Shown: positions 42,864 to 52,062, counted from the first letter of the stretch. The stretch: 64,000 nucleotides of DNA from Arthrobacter sulfonylureivorans (GCA_004000035.1 RJAE01000013.1:61915-125914); one strand, 5' to 3'. Numbers and translations are program-made. The notes: generated from the sequence alone by a model not told the origin.

Positions 42864-44108
42864 TCAGCTTCGCCCCAGTACGCGGCTCAGGAAGGACGCG
42901 ACCACGCGCTCCCAGCGTTCCGGGTCCACGTTCCATTCCCGGGTATGCCCGGCCCCGCTGAAACGCTCGAAGGTGACTAGCGGGTTCTTCTCCGCCAGGG
43001 CCGCGGACGGCCCGTACGGCACAAAGTCGTCGTTCTCGCTGTGCACAATCAGCGTCGGCACCCGGAGTTCGTCGGCCCGGGCCACCCAGTTCATCATCTT
43101 CAGGTCCAGCGGAGCAGCCAGCCCGGTCAGCAGCCGCCCGGCCTTGTTCGAGATCAGCCACTGCGAGAACTGACCCACCGCATCCGGAATCCTGTTCAGC
43201 CGTGCCTGGTGCGCCAGCACGTCGGTCCAGTCAATCACCGGGGCGTCCAGCACCAGCGCCCGGATTCGGCTCCGGTAGAGCGACTGGTCCGCGGCCTGGA
43301 GGCTGATCGCCCCGCCCATCGACCAGCCCACCAGGACAACATCCTGGGCGCCGTTCGCCAGCGCAAAACGGATCGCCGCCTCCACGTCGCGCCATTCCGT
43401 CATGCCCAGCCCATAGCGGCGGTCCGGCGCGGAGGGGGCCTCGCCGTCGTTCCGGTAGGAAATCAGCAGCGACGTCAGTCCCAGTTCACGGATGGCACGC
43501 ACGGCGCGCACTCCCTCCGCCCGGGAAGCTCCGCGTCCGTGCACCATGATGGCCCACGTGCTGGCCTCCAATTCGGCGCGGATCAGCCAGGCCGGTGCGG
43601 TGCCGCCGTCCACCTCGATCTGCACTTCCTCGTTGGCCAGCCCGACGGCGGCCGGGTCAGGGTAGGCGGCACCGCCCCACCAGCCGCGCGTGGCTGCGGC
43701 GAGATCGCCGGTGTAGACCTGCTCGACCGTGCGCTGGACGGTGCCTTCCCGCGGCGAGTAGGACGTCACCTCCCCCACCCGTGCCACGCCGCGCCCGCCG
43801 TCGAAATAGACGCTGTAGACGCCCGGCGCGGTGGTGTCCAAGGTGGCCGGCAGGATGATTTCCTGCTCCGGCCAGGTTCCGACGACGGCCAGGATCTCCA
43901 GATCCTGGACATGCTCGCGGACCGGAGTCAGCACCTGGCGGGCAAAGTAGGAGGCCAGGCCGGACGTCGCGCCGGCCAGGACCGATCCCGCGGTGGCTCC
44001 GGCCACTGCCCCCAGCAGCAGCCAGCGCGCCCTGGGCAGGGTGCCGGTGCCGGTGCCGGTGCCGGCGGAAATGTTCCCGGACCGGGGAGAACGTTCGAAC
44101 ACAGCCAT
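42864..44108 (-). CDS. Alpha/beta hydrolase with N-terminal membrane anchor
   Basis: A 414-residue protein. A (Gly-Thr)n run near residue 18 comes from a GTGCCG hexanucleotide repeated four times (44041-44064). One membrane helix follows (WLLLGAVAGATAGSVLAGA), then an extracytoplasmic-looking region. The alpha/beta hydrolase domain starts near residue 190 with IMVHGRGASRAEG. The nucleophile elbow is GWSMGG, the acid is in HSENDDFVP and the histidine in GAGHTREW. The substrate is unknown, and it is S9-peptidase/esterase-like. The ATG at 44108 follows GGAG closely. The frame upstream of it is non-coding. Confidence 0.8.
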   Translation of the reverse strand: MAVFERSPRSGNISAGTGTGTGTLPRARWLLLGAVAGATAGSVLAGATSGLASYFARQVLTPVREHVQDLEILAVVGTWPEQEIILPATLDTTAPGVYSVYFDGGRGVARVGEVTSYSPREGTVQRTVEQVYTGDLAAATRGWWGGAAYPDPAAVGLANEEVQIEVDGGTAPAWLIRAELEASTWAIMVHGRGASRAEGVRAVRAIRELGLTSLLISYRNDGEAPSAPDRRYGLGMTEWRDVEAAIRFALANGAQDVVLVGWSMGGAISLQAADQSLYRSRIRALVLDAPVIDWTDVLAHQARLNRIPDAVGQFSQWLISNKAGRLLTGLAAPLDLKMMNWVARADELRVPTLIVHSENDDFVPYGPSAALAEKNPLVTFERFSGAGHTREWNVDPERWERVVASFLSRVLGRS

Positions 44109-44171
44109 GGCTCCATTCTTGCCGGTGCCGCCGTAGACCGCTAACCGGCAGGCCGTCGGCGTGCCGGTTTG

Positions 44172-44200
44172 TTGTGAGCGGTTGGGCTGCTGATTAGGCT
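44172..44200 (+). promoter_or_regulatory. Leaderless promoter of the 44207 gene
   Basis: -35 TTGTGA (44172-44177), 17-bp spacer, -10 TAGGCT (44195-44200), then 6 nt to the ATG. Transcription should begin at or next to the start codon, and no ribosome site exists. Confidence 0.65.
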
Positions 44201-44206
44201 GGGCAC

Positions 44207-44710
44207 ATGACGGAAACCATCGTGGTGCTGACCGAGGAACCGCTGAACGAATCCGACCTGCAGAACCTAGGTTGGCTGGCTGGTGAGCAGACCGTCGCCG
44301 AACAGACAACCTTCCGGGTACTGATTCCCGAAGACACCAAGCGGAACCTGCTGCTGGACTTCCTGGAACGGCTGAGCATGCTGGAGGTCGGCACCGCGTT
44401 CCGCGAACTGGCCCAGGGCCAGCCGGATCCGGACGAGGCCCGGCTTGAGGCCGCCGAGGCCAAGCGCCTGTCGGTGAAGATGCTGGAAGAGGGCGGCTTC
44501 AAGGGCACGGTGGACATTGTGGAGGACGACGGCGTGTCCGCCTTGGTGGCGTACGTCGGCGCGCATTCGGCGGACCGGGCGGTGGTCATCACCCGTCCGC
44601 ATGCCATTTCCGATACCTTCCACACCGACTGGGCCAACCGGGCACAGGAGAAGCTGGGCATTCCCGTGCTGCACCTGTACTCGGGCTCGGGATACATTGG
44701 CGACTCGTGA
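44207..44710 (+). CDS. Conserved hypothetical protein, 167 aa
   Basis: I cannot assign a family. The product is acidic and soluble with a conserved-looking C-terminus: AVVITRPHAISDTFHTDWAN, then GIPVLHLYSGSGYIG. That alternation resembles the strand-helix ending of universal-stress-type folds, but I see no ATP-binding signature. The start is well set by the leaderless promoter. The msrB gene follows 14 bp later, so the two are probably cotranscribed. Confidence 0.7.
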   Translation: MTETIVVLTEEPLNESDLQNLGWLAGEQTVAEQTTFRVLIPEDTKRNLLLDFLERLSMLEVGTAFRELAQGQPDPDEARLEAAEAKRLSVKMLEEGGFKGTVDIVEDDGVSALVAYVGAHSADRAVVITRPHAISDTFHTDWANRAQEKLGIPVLHLYSGSGYIGDS

Positions 44711-44724
44711 GCGTTGGAGAGAAT

Positions 44725-45165
44725 ATGAGCAACACAGAAACCGGCCAGTTCCCCGTGACCAAGAGCGACGACGAGTGGCGGCGCGAACTGAGCCCGGAGG
44801 AATACCACGTGCTCCGCGAGGCCGGCACCGAGCGCCCGTACACGGGTGAGTACTGGGACAGCCACGCCGAAGGCACCTACAGCTGCCGCGCCTGCCGGGC
44901 GGAGCTCTTCACCAGCAAGGAGAAGTTCGACTCGCATTGCGGCTGGCCGTCCTTCTGGGCGCCGCTGGCCGAGGGAACCGTCCGCTACCTGCGGGACGGG
45001 ACGCTGGGCATGGAGCGGATTGAGGTCCGCTGCGCCAACTGCAATTCGCACCTGGGCCATGTGTTCGAGGGCGAAGGTTACGAAACCCCCACGGACCAGC
45101 GCTACTGCATCAACTCTGTCTCCCTGACGTTGAAGGACGCAGAGCAGCCCAAGGGTGCAGAGTAG
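44725..45165 (+). CDS. msrB: Peptide methionine-(R)-S-oxide reductase
   Basis: A 146-residue repair enzyme reducing Met-R-sulfoxide in proteins. Zinc cysteine pairs CRAC and CANC are present. SHCGWPSFW and LGHVFEGEG are conserved, and the catalytic Cys is in QRYCINSVSL. The ATG at 44725 has GGAGAG upstream. A GTG at 44707 overlaps the previous stop but would add six non-conserved residues. Confidence 0.95.
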   Translation: MSNTETGQFPVTKSDDEWRRELSPEEYHVLREAGTERPYTGEYWDSHAEGTYSCRACRAELFTSKEKFDSHCGWPSFWAPLAEGTVRYLRDGTLGMERIEVRCANCNSHLGHVFEGEGYETPTDQRYCINSVSLTLKDAEQPKGAE

Positions 45166-45225
45166 CGCCCAAGCACCCTCCCTTCTCTCGAAGGCCGGCA
45201 CGCCTCGTCGTCCCCGGCCGTGATC

Positions 45226-45257
45226 AAGCCCGGCCAGCGCGAGCCGGGCTTCGTCAT
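45226..45257 (+). terminator. Probable terminator after msrB
   Basis: Stem AAGCCCGG/CCGGGCTT (45226-45233, 45244-45251) with CGTCATTG after it. The T-tract is weak. Confidence 0.45.
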
Positions 45258-45400
45258 TGTGGCCTGTCTGTCGCACCGAGCATTACACTTGCTTACCTAT
45301 CGGCCGTTTTGAAATAAGTGTGGCTGTTGCGTTGCTACGCTCGCTACATACTTCAGCAGCTTGCCGGGACCTGCCCGGCCGACGGAAAGGCGAGGCAACG

Positions 45401-46780
45401 ATGACCATCACCCCCACGCGCTCCAATTCCCACAGCACATTGCAGGGCAACCCGGCACAGCACCCCGCCTGGCTGCGGCTCAAGGCGGCCGCCACCGAAC
45501 TGCGCATCCTCCAGGTTCGCGACGGCTCCGTTCCGGACGACAGCAACAAGCCGGCGGCGGCCCGGCACACGGACGCCATCGTCGAGGCCATCAACCAGCT
45601 GGCGCCGCTGTTCGAACACGACGCCGATTATCTGGACAAGCTGGCCGCGGATTTCCGCACGTGGCGCGACGGCGGATTCGGCGTTCCGGACTTCCTCGAC
45701 TCGCTGTTGGCCTTCCAGCCGCAGCAGCACCGGGTCAACGGGCTGCAGCACCTGGTGGTCTTCCCGATGTACACCCAGAACGGCAGCAGCGACCGGCTGG
45801 TGGAGGCCGTGCTGATCGAAGTCATCTGGCCCGACTTCATCGGCGAACTGGAGGCCGGCGCCTACTCCAACAAACTGTTCGTGCCCATCCGCTTCCTGGA
45901 TTTCACGGCCGGCTATGACACCAACTCCGCCGTGCTCTTCCCGGAGACCGTGGCGGTGCGCGAAACCCCGGTCTTCACCTGGGGCGCCATTTTCGCCGAC
46001 CGCGAGGCGGCCCGCTTCCGCACCGTGGTCCGCGCCGCCGCCGAGATCACCTCGCTGCAGCTGCCGGACGAGGCCGCGGCGCTGCTGGATGACCAGCAGC
46101 TGACGCAGGAAACGTTCGTGATGTGGGACCTGATCCACGACCGCACGCACATGCGCGGCGACCTGCCGTTCGACCCGTTCATGATCAAGCAGCGGATGCC
46201 GTACTTCCTGTACTCGCTGGAGGAACTGCGCTGCGACCTGACGGCGTTCCGGGAATCCGTGCGCCTGTCCCACGACGTCAAGGCCTCCGACGAGGTCCGC
46301 AAGCACGCCCAGCTGGTGCAGTACGCGGTGATCTTCGACCGGATCTTCCGCTTCGCCATCACCGGCAACCGGGTGCGCAACTACGACGGCCTGGGCGGCC
46401 AACTGCTGTTCGCTTGGCTCCACCAGCACCGGGTGCTGCACTGGACGGACGGCAAGCTCTCCATCGACTGGGACAACGTGGCGGACGCCGTGGTGGCCCT
46501 GGGCCACGAGATCGAGGAACTCTACTGGCGTTCCATCGACCGGCCCAAGGTGGCCCACTGGCTGGCCGCGTACCAGATGCTGACCAAGACGCTGACCCCG
46601 CATCCGGCGTCGGTATGGGCCAAGGGTCCCGACGCGCTCCCGCTCACCGGGCTGCCGCGCGAGGTGACCGACCAGGTGATGGACGACGAGTTCCCGCTGT
46701 CCATGTTCTACGAAGCGCTGTCCCGAAAGATGAAGCCGGTGATCGAGTCCACCTCCGGGATTACCGGCGAGGCGGCCTGA
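45401..46780 (+). CDS. DUF6421-family protein
   Basis: A 459-residue soluble protein of a conserved actinobacterial family without known function. Recognisable stretches are FPMYTQNGSSDRLVEAVLIE, MWDLIHDRTHMRGDLPFDPF and LGHEIEELYWRSIDRPK. The His/Glu/Asp content of the last two could bind a metal (inference only). The ATG at 45401 has AAAGGCGAGG upstream. An SDR gene begins 1 bp after its stop, so the pair is surely cotranscribed and may act in one pathway. Confidence 0.8.
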   Translation: MTITPTRSNSHSTLQGNPAQHPAWLRLKAAATELRILQVRDGSVPDDSNKPAAARHTDAIVEAINQLAPLFEHDADYLDKLAADFRTWRDGGFGVPDFLDSLLAFQPQQHRVNGLQHLVVFPMYTQNGSSDRLVEAVLIEVIWPDFIGELEAGAYSNKLFVPIRFLDFTAGYDTNSAVLFPETVAVRETPVFTWGAIFADREAARFRTVVRAAAEITSLQLPDEAAALLDDQQLTQETFVMWDLIHDRTHMRGDLPFDPFMIKQRMPYFLYSLEELRCDLTAFRESVRLSHDVKASDEVRKHAQLVQYAVIFDRIFRFAITGNRVRNYDGLGGQLLFAWLHQHRVLHWTDGKLSIDWDNVADAVVALGHEIEELYWRSIDRPKVAHWLAAYQMLTKTLTPHPASVWAKGPDALPLTGLPREVTDQVMDDEFPLSMFYEALSRKMKPVIESTSGITGEAA

Positions 46781-46781
46781 G

Positions 46782-47585
46782 ATGGCCGGCGGTCCGCAGT
46801 CCGGCACCGTCGAGGCGCCCGCCAGCGCCGACCAGCTGCTGGGCGCCGCGCCCGGCCCCGGCGGGCTTGCCGGGCTGAAAGTCGTGGTGGCCGGTGCCTC
46901 CGGCGCCTCCGGCCAGGCCGTCTCCGCCGCCTTGACCGGCGCCGGTGCCACGGTGCTGGCGGTGGGCAGCAACAGGGACCGGCTGACCGCCGCCTACGGG
47001 AAGAACGACGCCGTTGCCTCCTTCGAGTGCAACCTCGCCGACCGGGCGGCAGTCGAAGGGCTGGCCGTCTCGATTGCCGCAGAGCACGGCGGCGCCGACG
47101 GCCTGGTCCATCTGGTCGGCGGCTGGCGCGGCGGCAAGGGCCTGACCGGCCAGTCGGACGACGACTGGGACTTCCTGCACGCGCAGCTGATCACCACTTT
47201 GCGGAACACCACCCGCGCCTTTTACCCACAGCTCGAAGCGTCCGGGTCCGGCCGGGTGGCCATTGTCTCGGCCACCGCCACCGAATCCCCCACCGCCTCC
47301 GGCGCCAACTACGCCGCTGCCAAGGCCGCCGCGGAGAGCTGGATGCTCTCGGTGGCCGACGGCTTCCGTCGGAGCCAATCCGGGCGCAAGGAGGATCCCG
47401 TCCCCCAGCGCTCCGCCGCCGTCGTATTGGCGGTCAAAGCGTTGGTGGATGATTCCATGCGCCGGGCCGACCCGGCGAAGTCGTTCCCCGGTTTCACCGA
47501 CGTGGCGGACCTGGGCCGGGCGGCCGCCGCGCTGTTCGTCCTGGACGCGGCCCTGCTCAACGGAGCACATATCCGGTTGGCCTGA
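46782..47585 (+). CDS. Short-chain dehydrogenase/reductase
   Basis: A 267-residue SDR. The cofactor motif is VVAGASGASGQAVSAAL, a variant of TGxxxGxG, followed by NSNRDRL-like sequence suited to NADP. The active-site Ser is in AIVSATATES and the Tyr-x-x-x-Lys in NYAAAKAAAESWML. It is abutted by the DUF6421 gene upstream. The substrate is unknown. Confidence 0.85.
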   Translation: MAGGPQSGTVEAPASADQLLGAAPGPGGLAGLKVVVAGASGASGQAVSAALTGAGATVLAVGSNRDRLTAAYGKNDAVASFECNLADRAAVEGLAVSIAAEHGGADGLVHLVGGWRGGKGLTGQSDDDWDFLHAQLITTLRNTTRAFYPQLEASGSGRVAIVSATATESPTASGANYAAAKAAAESWMLSVADGFRRSQSGRKEDPVPQRSAAVVLAVKALVDDSMRRADPAKSFPGFTDVADLGRAAAALFVLDAALLNGAHIRLA

Positions 47586-47633
47586 TGCGTGCTCGCTGTG
47601 ACGGCAACCACTGATTAAGGAATACTGAAACAC

Positions 47634-48701
47634 GTGACTGATTCCCCCTTGCTTTCCGGCTCCCTGCACGACACCGATCTGCGCGGCTTTGCCTCCGACA
47701 ACTACTCCGGCGTGCACCCGGAGATCCTGACGGCGCTGGCCCATGCCAACATCGGGCACCAGGTCGCCTACGGCGAGGACGCGTACACCGCCCGGCTGCA
47801 GCAGGTGATTGCCGGCCACTTCGGCGAGGCCGCCCAGGCGTTCCCGGTGTTCAACGGCACCGGCGCGAACGTCTTGTCGCTGCAGTCGCTGCTGCCGCGC
47901 TGGGGCGCCGTCATCTGCGCCGCCACCGCCCACATCAATGTGGACGAGAACGGCGCGCCCGAACGCGTCGGCGGGATCAAGCTCTTGTCAGTGCCGGCCG
48001 AGGACGGCAAGCTCACCACCGAGCTGATCGACCGCGAGGCATGGGGCTGGGGCGACGAACACCGCGCACAGCCGCTGGCCGTGTCCATCACGCAGAGCAC
48101 CGAACTCGGCACGCTCTACAGCATTGAGGAAATCCGGGCGATCGCCGACCATGTGCACGAGCGCGGCATGAAGCTGCACATGGACGGGGCCCGGCTCTCC
48201 AATGCGGCCGCCGCGCTGGCCACCGACCTGCGCAGCTTTACCACCGACGCCGGCGTGGACATCCTCTCGCTCGGCGGCACCAAGAACGGCCTGCTCTACG
48301 GCGAATGCGTGGTGGTGCTGAATCCCGACGCGGCCCACGGCCTGCCCTACCTGCGCAAGATGAACATGCAGCTGGCCTCAAAAATGCGGTTCATCTCGGC
48401 CCAGCTCATCGCCCTGTACGACGGCGACCTCTGGCTGCGCTCTGCCTCCCACGCCAACGCCATGGCGGCCCGGCTGCGCGCCGCCGTCGAGGGCACCACC
48501 GGGCTCTCGCTGACCCAGCCCACCCAGTCCAACGCGGTGTTTGCCGCCCTGCCGCCGGGCGTGGCCGACCGGTTGCGGCAGAAGTTCCGCTTCTACGACT
48601 GGGACGAATCCCGCGGCGAGGTCCGCTGGATGTGCTCGTTCGACACCACCGAAGAGGACATCGATTCCTTCGCGGCGGCCATCCGGAGCGAGCTCTCCTA
48701 G
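47634..48701 (+). CDS. ltaE: Low-specificity L-threonine aldolase
   Basis: A 355-residue PLP enzyme of the beta-eliminating lyase family that splits threonine or allo-threonine to glycine and acetaldehyde. Conserved parts are GFASDNYSGVHPEIL, VFNGTGANVLSLQ, MHMDGARLSNAAAAL (written here as KLHMDGARLSNAAAAL) and the PLP-lysine segment SLGGTKNGLLYGE. The GTG start at 47634 follows an AAGGAA-type ribosome site. It might act on other beta-hydroxy amino acids. Confidence 0.88.
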   Translation: MTDSPLLSGSLHDTDLRGFASDNYSGVHPEILTALAHANIGHQVAYGEDAYTARLQQVIAGHFGEAAQAFPVFNGTGANVLSLQSLLPRWGAVICAATAHINVDENGAPERVGGIKLLSVPAEDGKLTTELIDREAWGWGDEHRAQPLAVSITQSTELGTLYSIEEIRAIADHVHERGMKLHMDGARLSNAAAALATDLRSFTTDAGVDILSLGGTKNGLLYGECVVVLNPDAAHGLPYLRKMNMQLASKMRFISAQLIALYDGDLWLRSASHANAMAARLRAAVEGTTGLSLTQPTQSNAVFAALPPGVADRLRQKFRFYDWDESRGEVRWMCSFDTTEEDIDSFAAAIRSELS

Positions 48702-48748
48702 CCCGGTTCCGCGTTGTGCCCGGTTCGCCCGGCTTTTCCGGCGCGCCT

Positions 48749-48772
48749 GCCTGACGTCACGCGGCGTCAGGC
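48749..48772 (+). other. Hairpin overlapping the DUF3000 promoter
   Basis: Perfect stem GCCTGACG/CGTCAGGC with an 8-base loop. It has no T-tract. It covers the -35 region of the next gene, so it could be an operator or a weak terminator of ltaE. Confidence 0.4.
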
Positions 48773-48779
48773 CTAATCT
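48751..48779 (+). promoter_or_regulatory. Leaderless promoter of the DUF3000 gene
   Basis: -35-like CTGACG (48751-48756), 17-bp spacer, -10 TAATCT (48774-48779), then 6 nt to the GTG at 48786. No ribosome site is present. Confidence 0.6.
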
Positions 48780-48785
48780 GGCACT

Positions 48786-49415
48786 GTGAGTGCGATTGAT
48801 CTCTCAGCAGTGCCGCCTGAGTTCCTGCGGGCGCTGTCGGCTTTGCGCCAAGCGCAGTGCCGGAACGAACTGAAGCTGGAGGAAATCCCGGCTCCCTCGC
48901 GGTTGGCCCCGTTCGCCGTGGCCCTCGGCGCCGAGGTGACCGCCCAGCCCGGCCCCCGGCCGCTGCACGGACCCGCGGTTACTGAATTGCAGGCCGCCGA
49001 CGCGCAGGAACTGGCCACCGGGCGGTTCATCCTGCTGTACGATCCGGAGGGCTCGCCGGTCTGGGACGGCACCTTCCGGATTGTCACCTATATCCGGGCC
49101 GAACTGGACGCGGATATGGGCAACGACACCATGCTCGGCTCGGTCGCTTGGGACTGGCTGGTGGAGGCCTTGGAGAACCACGGGGCCCCGTATCGCAACG
49201 CCGGGGGGACCGCCACCCGCATCCTGTCCGAGAGCTACGGCACGCTCAGCGGCCGGCAGGACTCGATCGACATCGAGCTGCGTGCTTCCTGGACGCCGGC
49301 CTCCGCCGACATCCGCTCCCACTTGGAGGCCTGGAGCGACATGGTCTGCACCTACGCCGGCCTGCCGCCGCTGCCGGACGGCGTGACCGCGCTGCCGAAC
49401 CGCCGTCGGAATTAG
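48786..49415 (+). CDS. DUF3000-family protein
   Basis: A 209-residue protein of a family confined to actinobacteria and typically encoded just before ribonuclease D, as here. Visible stretches are YDPEGSPVWDGTFRIVTYIR and SVAWDWLVEALENHGAPY. There is no membrane segment. The GTG start is preceded by a -10 element 6 nt away, so its mRNA is likely leaderless. The function is unknown. Gene neighbourhood hints at a link to RNA processing. Confidence 0.85.
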   Translation: MSAIDLSAVPPEFLRALSALRQAQCRNELKLEEIPAPSRLAPFAVALGAEVTAQPGPRPLHGPAVTELQAADAQELATGRFILLYDPEGSPVWDGTFRIVTYIRAELDADMGNDTMLGSVAWDWLVEALENHGAPYRNAGGTATRILSESYGTLSGRQDSIDIELRASWTPASADIRSHLEAWSDMVCTYAGLPPLPDGVTALPNRRRN

Positions 49416-49532
49416 GAACCGCATCAATGAACCGCCGAGCCCGTCGAAAACCGCCGTCGGGCCGGCAACACGAACGCTTCCGGCACCATATATTCGGCCC
49501 ACCGCATAGGGCTGGCCTAAACTGAACGGATC

Positions 49533-51020
49533 ATGAGCTCCTTGACTTCGGACGCGTCCGGGCACAACGGCCCAGACCAGAGCACTTCCAACGACGCCGC
49601 AGAACCCCAGGAGCAAGCTCCCCAGCTGATCCATCTCGAGGCGCCGCGCGAAGGCGTCCCCCTGGTCATCGCCACCGAGCCAGGACTGCAGCGGGCCGCC
49701 GCCGCCCTGGCCGCGGGAACCGGACCCGTCGCCATCGATGCCGAGCGGGCCTCCGGCTTCCGCTACGGGCAGCGGGCGTTCCTGGTCCAGTTGCGGCGCG
49801 AGGGAGCCGGCACCTGGCTGATCGACCCCGAGCCGTTCGGCGACCTGAAGCTGCTCAACGACTCGCTGCGCGGCGTCGAGTGGATCCTGCACGCCGCTAC
49901 CCAAGACCTGCCGTGCCTGTCCGAACTGGGCATGTGGCCGGACAAACTCTTCGACACCGAACTGGCCGCCCGGCTCGCCGGGATGCCCCGCGTGGGCCTG
50001 GCCGCGGTGATCGAATCGCTGCTCGGCTTCACCCTGGCCAAGGAGCATTCCGCCGCCGACTGGTCCACGCGCCCCTTGCCTGAGCCCTGGCTTCGGTATG
50101 CCGCCCTCGACGTCGAGGTGCTGGTCGAGCTCCGCGAGGCCCTGATCGCCAAGCTGGCGGACGCCGGCAAGCTCGACTACGCGCTGGAGGAGTTCGAGGC
50201 CGTCCGCACCGCACCGCCGTCGCCGCCGCGCGTCGATCCGTGGCGGCGCACCTCCGGTTTGCACCAGATCCGCGACCGCCGGCAGCTGGCCGCCGTGCGC
50301 GAACTCTGGACCGAACGCGAAGCCTTGGCCGCCAAGCGCGACGTCGCACCGGGAAGACTGATTCCGGACTCCGCCGTCGTTGCCGCCGCCAAGGCCATGC
50401 CCGCCACCGTCCCGCAACTGCTTGAGACCCACGGTTTCCACGGACGGGCCGCCCAGCGGGAGGCCCCGCGCTGGCTGCGCTGCATTGCCATTGCCCGAAA
50501 CCACACGGAACTGCCGCCGCTGCACCTGCCCACCAATGCTCCCCCGCCGCCGCGTTCCTGGGCGGACAAGGACCCGGCGGCGGCGGCCCGGCTGCAAACC
50601 GTCCGGCCCCGCTTGGCCACCCTGGCCGAGCAGCTAGACATGCCGGTGGAGAACCTGCTCACCCCCGACTACCTTCGCCGCACCGCGTGGCGTCCGCCGG
50701 AGCCCATCACGGAACAGACTGTGGACGCCGCCCTGGAAGAGCTCGGCGCCCGGCCCTGGCAGCGCAAGCTCACCGCCGGCCTGCTGGCCGAGGCCTATTC
50801 CAACCCGGAGCCGCTGGCAGTGAAGGAACGCGAGGAGAACCCCCAAGACACCAACGACGACGGTGCCCGCACCTCGGTGCGGCGGCGGGCTTCCACCGGC
50901 ACCGCGGCCGGTGCCGTCGCGCCGTCAGCGTCCACCGGTGCCGCCGGGACTTCAGCCTCTGCCGGCGCAACTGCCGGCACGATCCGACGCCGTCGGCGCG
51001 AAAGGCGTTCCCCCGCCTGA
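49533..51020 (+). CDS. rnd: Ribonuclease D with HRDC domain
   Basis: A 495-residue 3'-5' exoribonuclease. DEDD residues are visible in PVAIDAERASGFRYGQRAF (Exo I), EWILHAATQDLPCLSELG (Exo II) and YAALDVEVLVELR (Exo III, DEDDy type). An HRDC helicase-RNaseD domain follows (residues 230-300, LWTEREALAAKRDVAPGRL). The last 60 residues are Ala/Gly/Thr low complexity ending in an Arg-rich tip. TAAACT ends 9 nt before the ATG. Confidence 0.92.
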   Translation: MSSLTSDASGHNGPDQSTSNDAAEPQEQAPQLIHLEAPREGVPLVIATEPGLQRAAAALAAGTGPVAIDAERASGFRYGQRAFLVQLRREGAGTWLIDPEPFGDLKLLNDSLRGVEWILHAATQDLPCLSELGMWPDKLFDTELAARLAGMPRVGLAAVIESLLGFTLAKEHSAADWSTRPLPEPWLRYAALDVEVLVELREALIAKLADAGKLDYALEEFEAVRTAPPSPPRVDPWRRTSGLHQIRDRRQLAAVRELWTEREALAAKRDVAPGRLIPDSAVVAAAKAMPATVPQLLETHGFHGRAAQREAPRWLRCIAIARNHTELPPLHLPTNAPPPPRSWADKDPAAAARLQTVRPRLATLAEQLDMPVENLLTPDYLRRTAWRPPEPITEQTVDAALEELGARPWQRKLTAGLLAEAYSNPEPLAVKEREENPQDTNDDGARTSVRRRASTGTAAGAVAPSASTGAAGTSASAGATAGTIRRRRRERRSPA

Positions 51021-51091
51021 CCCGGCCCGCTGGCTGGACGCGAGCGTCCTCGTTTCCGCGGATCTCCGAGCCGCTATGCCAAACTGTGCAC

Positions 51092-51742
51092 ATGGTGGTC
51101 CAGAACTTCCGCAGCCGGCGGCACCGTTCATCGGCCAGATTGGCAGTGATGTTCGCCGTCGGCGCTATGACGGCGGTCGTAGTCGGGCTGTCCGGCAACT
51201 GGCCCTATGCTCCATCACTGGGCTGGGCCGCAGCCTCCCTGACCTATCTGGTCTGGGTCTGGTCCATCATCGGCCGCCTCTCCCCCGAAGCCACCGCCAC
51301 CCACGCCGCCCGGGAGGACTCAGGCCGCGCTGCCTCGGACACCCTGGTCCTGGCCGCCACGCTGGCCAGTTTCGGCGGCGTTGTGCTGGTCCTGCTCGAC
51401 GCCGGCTCCGCCGAGGGAATCGCGAAAGCTGGGATCATCGCGGTCGCCTTGGGCAGCATCGCCCTGTCCTGGTTCCTGGTCCACACACTCTTCACCCTGC
51501 GCTACGCCTTCCTCTATTACCGGGACCGCGACGGCGTGGACTTCAACCAGGACAGCGGGCCGCATTACCGGGACTTCGCCTATCTGGCCTTCACCATCGG
51601 AATGACGTTTCAAGTCTCGGACACCAGCCTGAAAACCGACGCGGTCCGCTCCACGGCGCTGCGCCACGCCCTGCTCTCCTACCTGCTGGGCACTATCGTG
51701 CTGGCCACCACCATCAACCTGGTTGCCGGCCTGGTCCGCTGA
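51092..51742 (+). CDS. DUF1345-family membrane protein
   Basis: A 216-residue protein with five hydrophobic segments, including LAVMFAVGAMTAVVVGL, TLVLAATLASFGGVVLVLL and SYLLGTIVLATTINLVAGLV. The family-typical stretch HTLFTLRYAFLYY is followed by DFAYLAFTIGMTFQVSDT, which strongly supports DUF1345. I used the ATG at 51092 because the open frame upstream lies within the rnd tail. The function is unknown. It is the last core gene before the accessory stretch. Confidence 0.85.
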   Translation: MVVQNFRSRRHRSSARLAVMFAVGAMTAVVVGLSGNWPYAPSLGWAAASLTYLVWVWSIIGRLSPEATATHAAREDSGRAASDTLVLAATLASFGGVVLVLLDAGSAEGIAKAGIIAVALGSIALSWFLVHTLFTLRYAFLYYRDRDGVDFNQDSGPHYRDFAYLAFTIGMTFQVSDTSLKTDAVRSTALRHALLSYLLGTIVLATTINLVAGLVR

Positions 51743-51792
51743 ACCGTTCTTGGCGCCAGGAGGTCGCTGCGGGGATACGCCACGCCCGAGTG

Positions 51793-52062
51793 TCAACCGC
51801 CGAGGATGACCTCACGGCACCAAGAAATGGCCTCACCGACGACCGGCCCAACGTAACGGCTGCACACCATCGCCAGGTCACCACGGGCGCGCAGTTGACC
51901 TAAGCGGTCGGCGATCCTGCACAGCCTCCAACCCTTCGCTACAGCACGACCGGGCGCCTTCCCCATGGACCAAGACAGCCGGTGGGTCAGGTAGTCGATG
52001 TGGCGTTTGTCCGGAGACCGCCATGAGTCCTTGGCAATGGTCTTTTCATACCCGGCACACAC
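51793..52062 (-). pseudogene. Unidentified coding remnant, about 89 aa
   Basis: An open frame with codon use like the local genes: third positions mostly G/C, translating to a helix-rich basic product with RHIDYLTHRLSWSMGKAPGR and VCSRYVGPVVGEAISWCREV. I do not recognise the family. It has no ribosome site at its first Met and is crossed in another frame by the broken oxidoreductase fragment starting at 52121. It reads as the 3' end of a gene whose front was lost at a deletion junction. A small intact gene is less likely. Confidence 0.35.
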
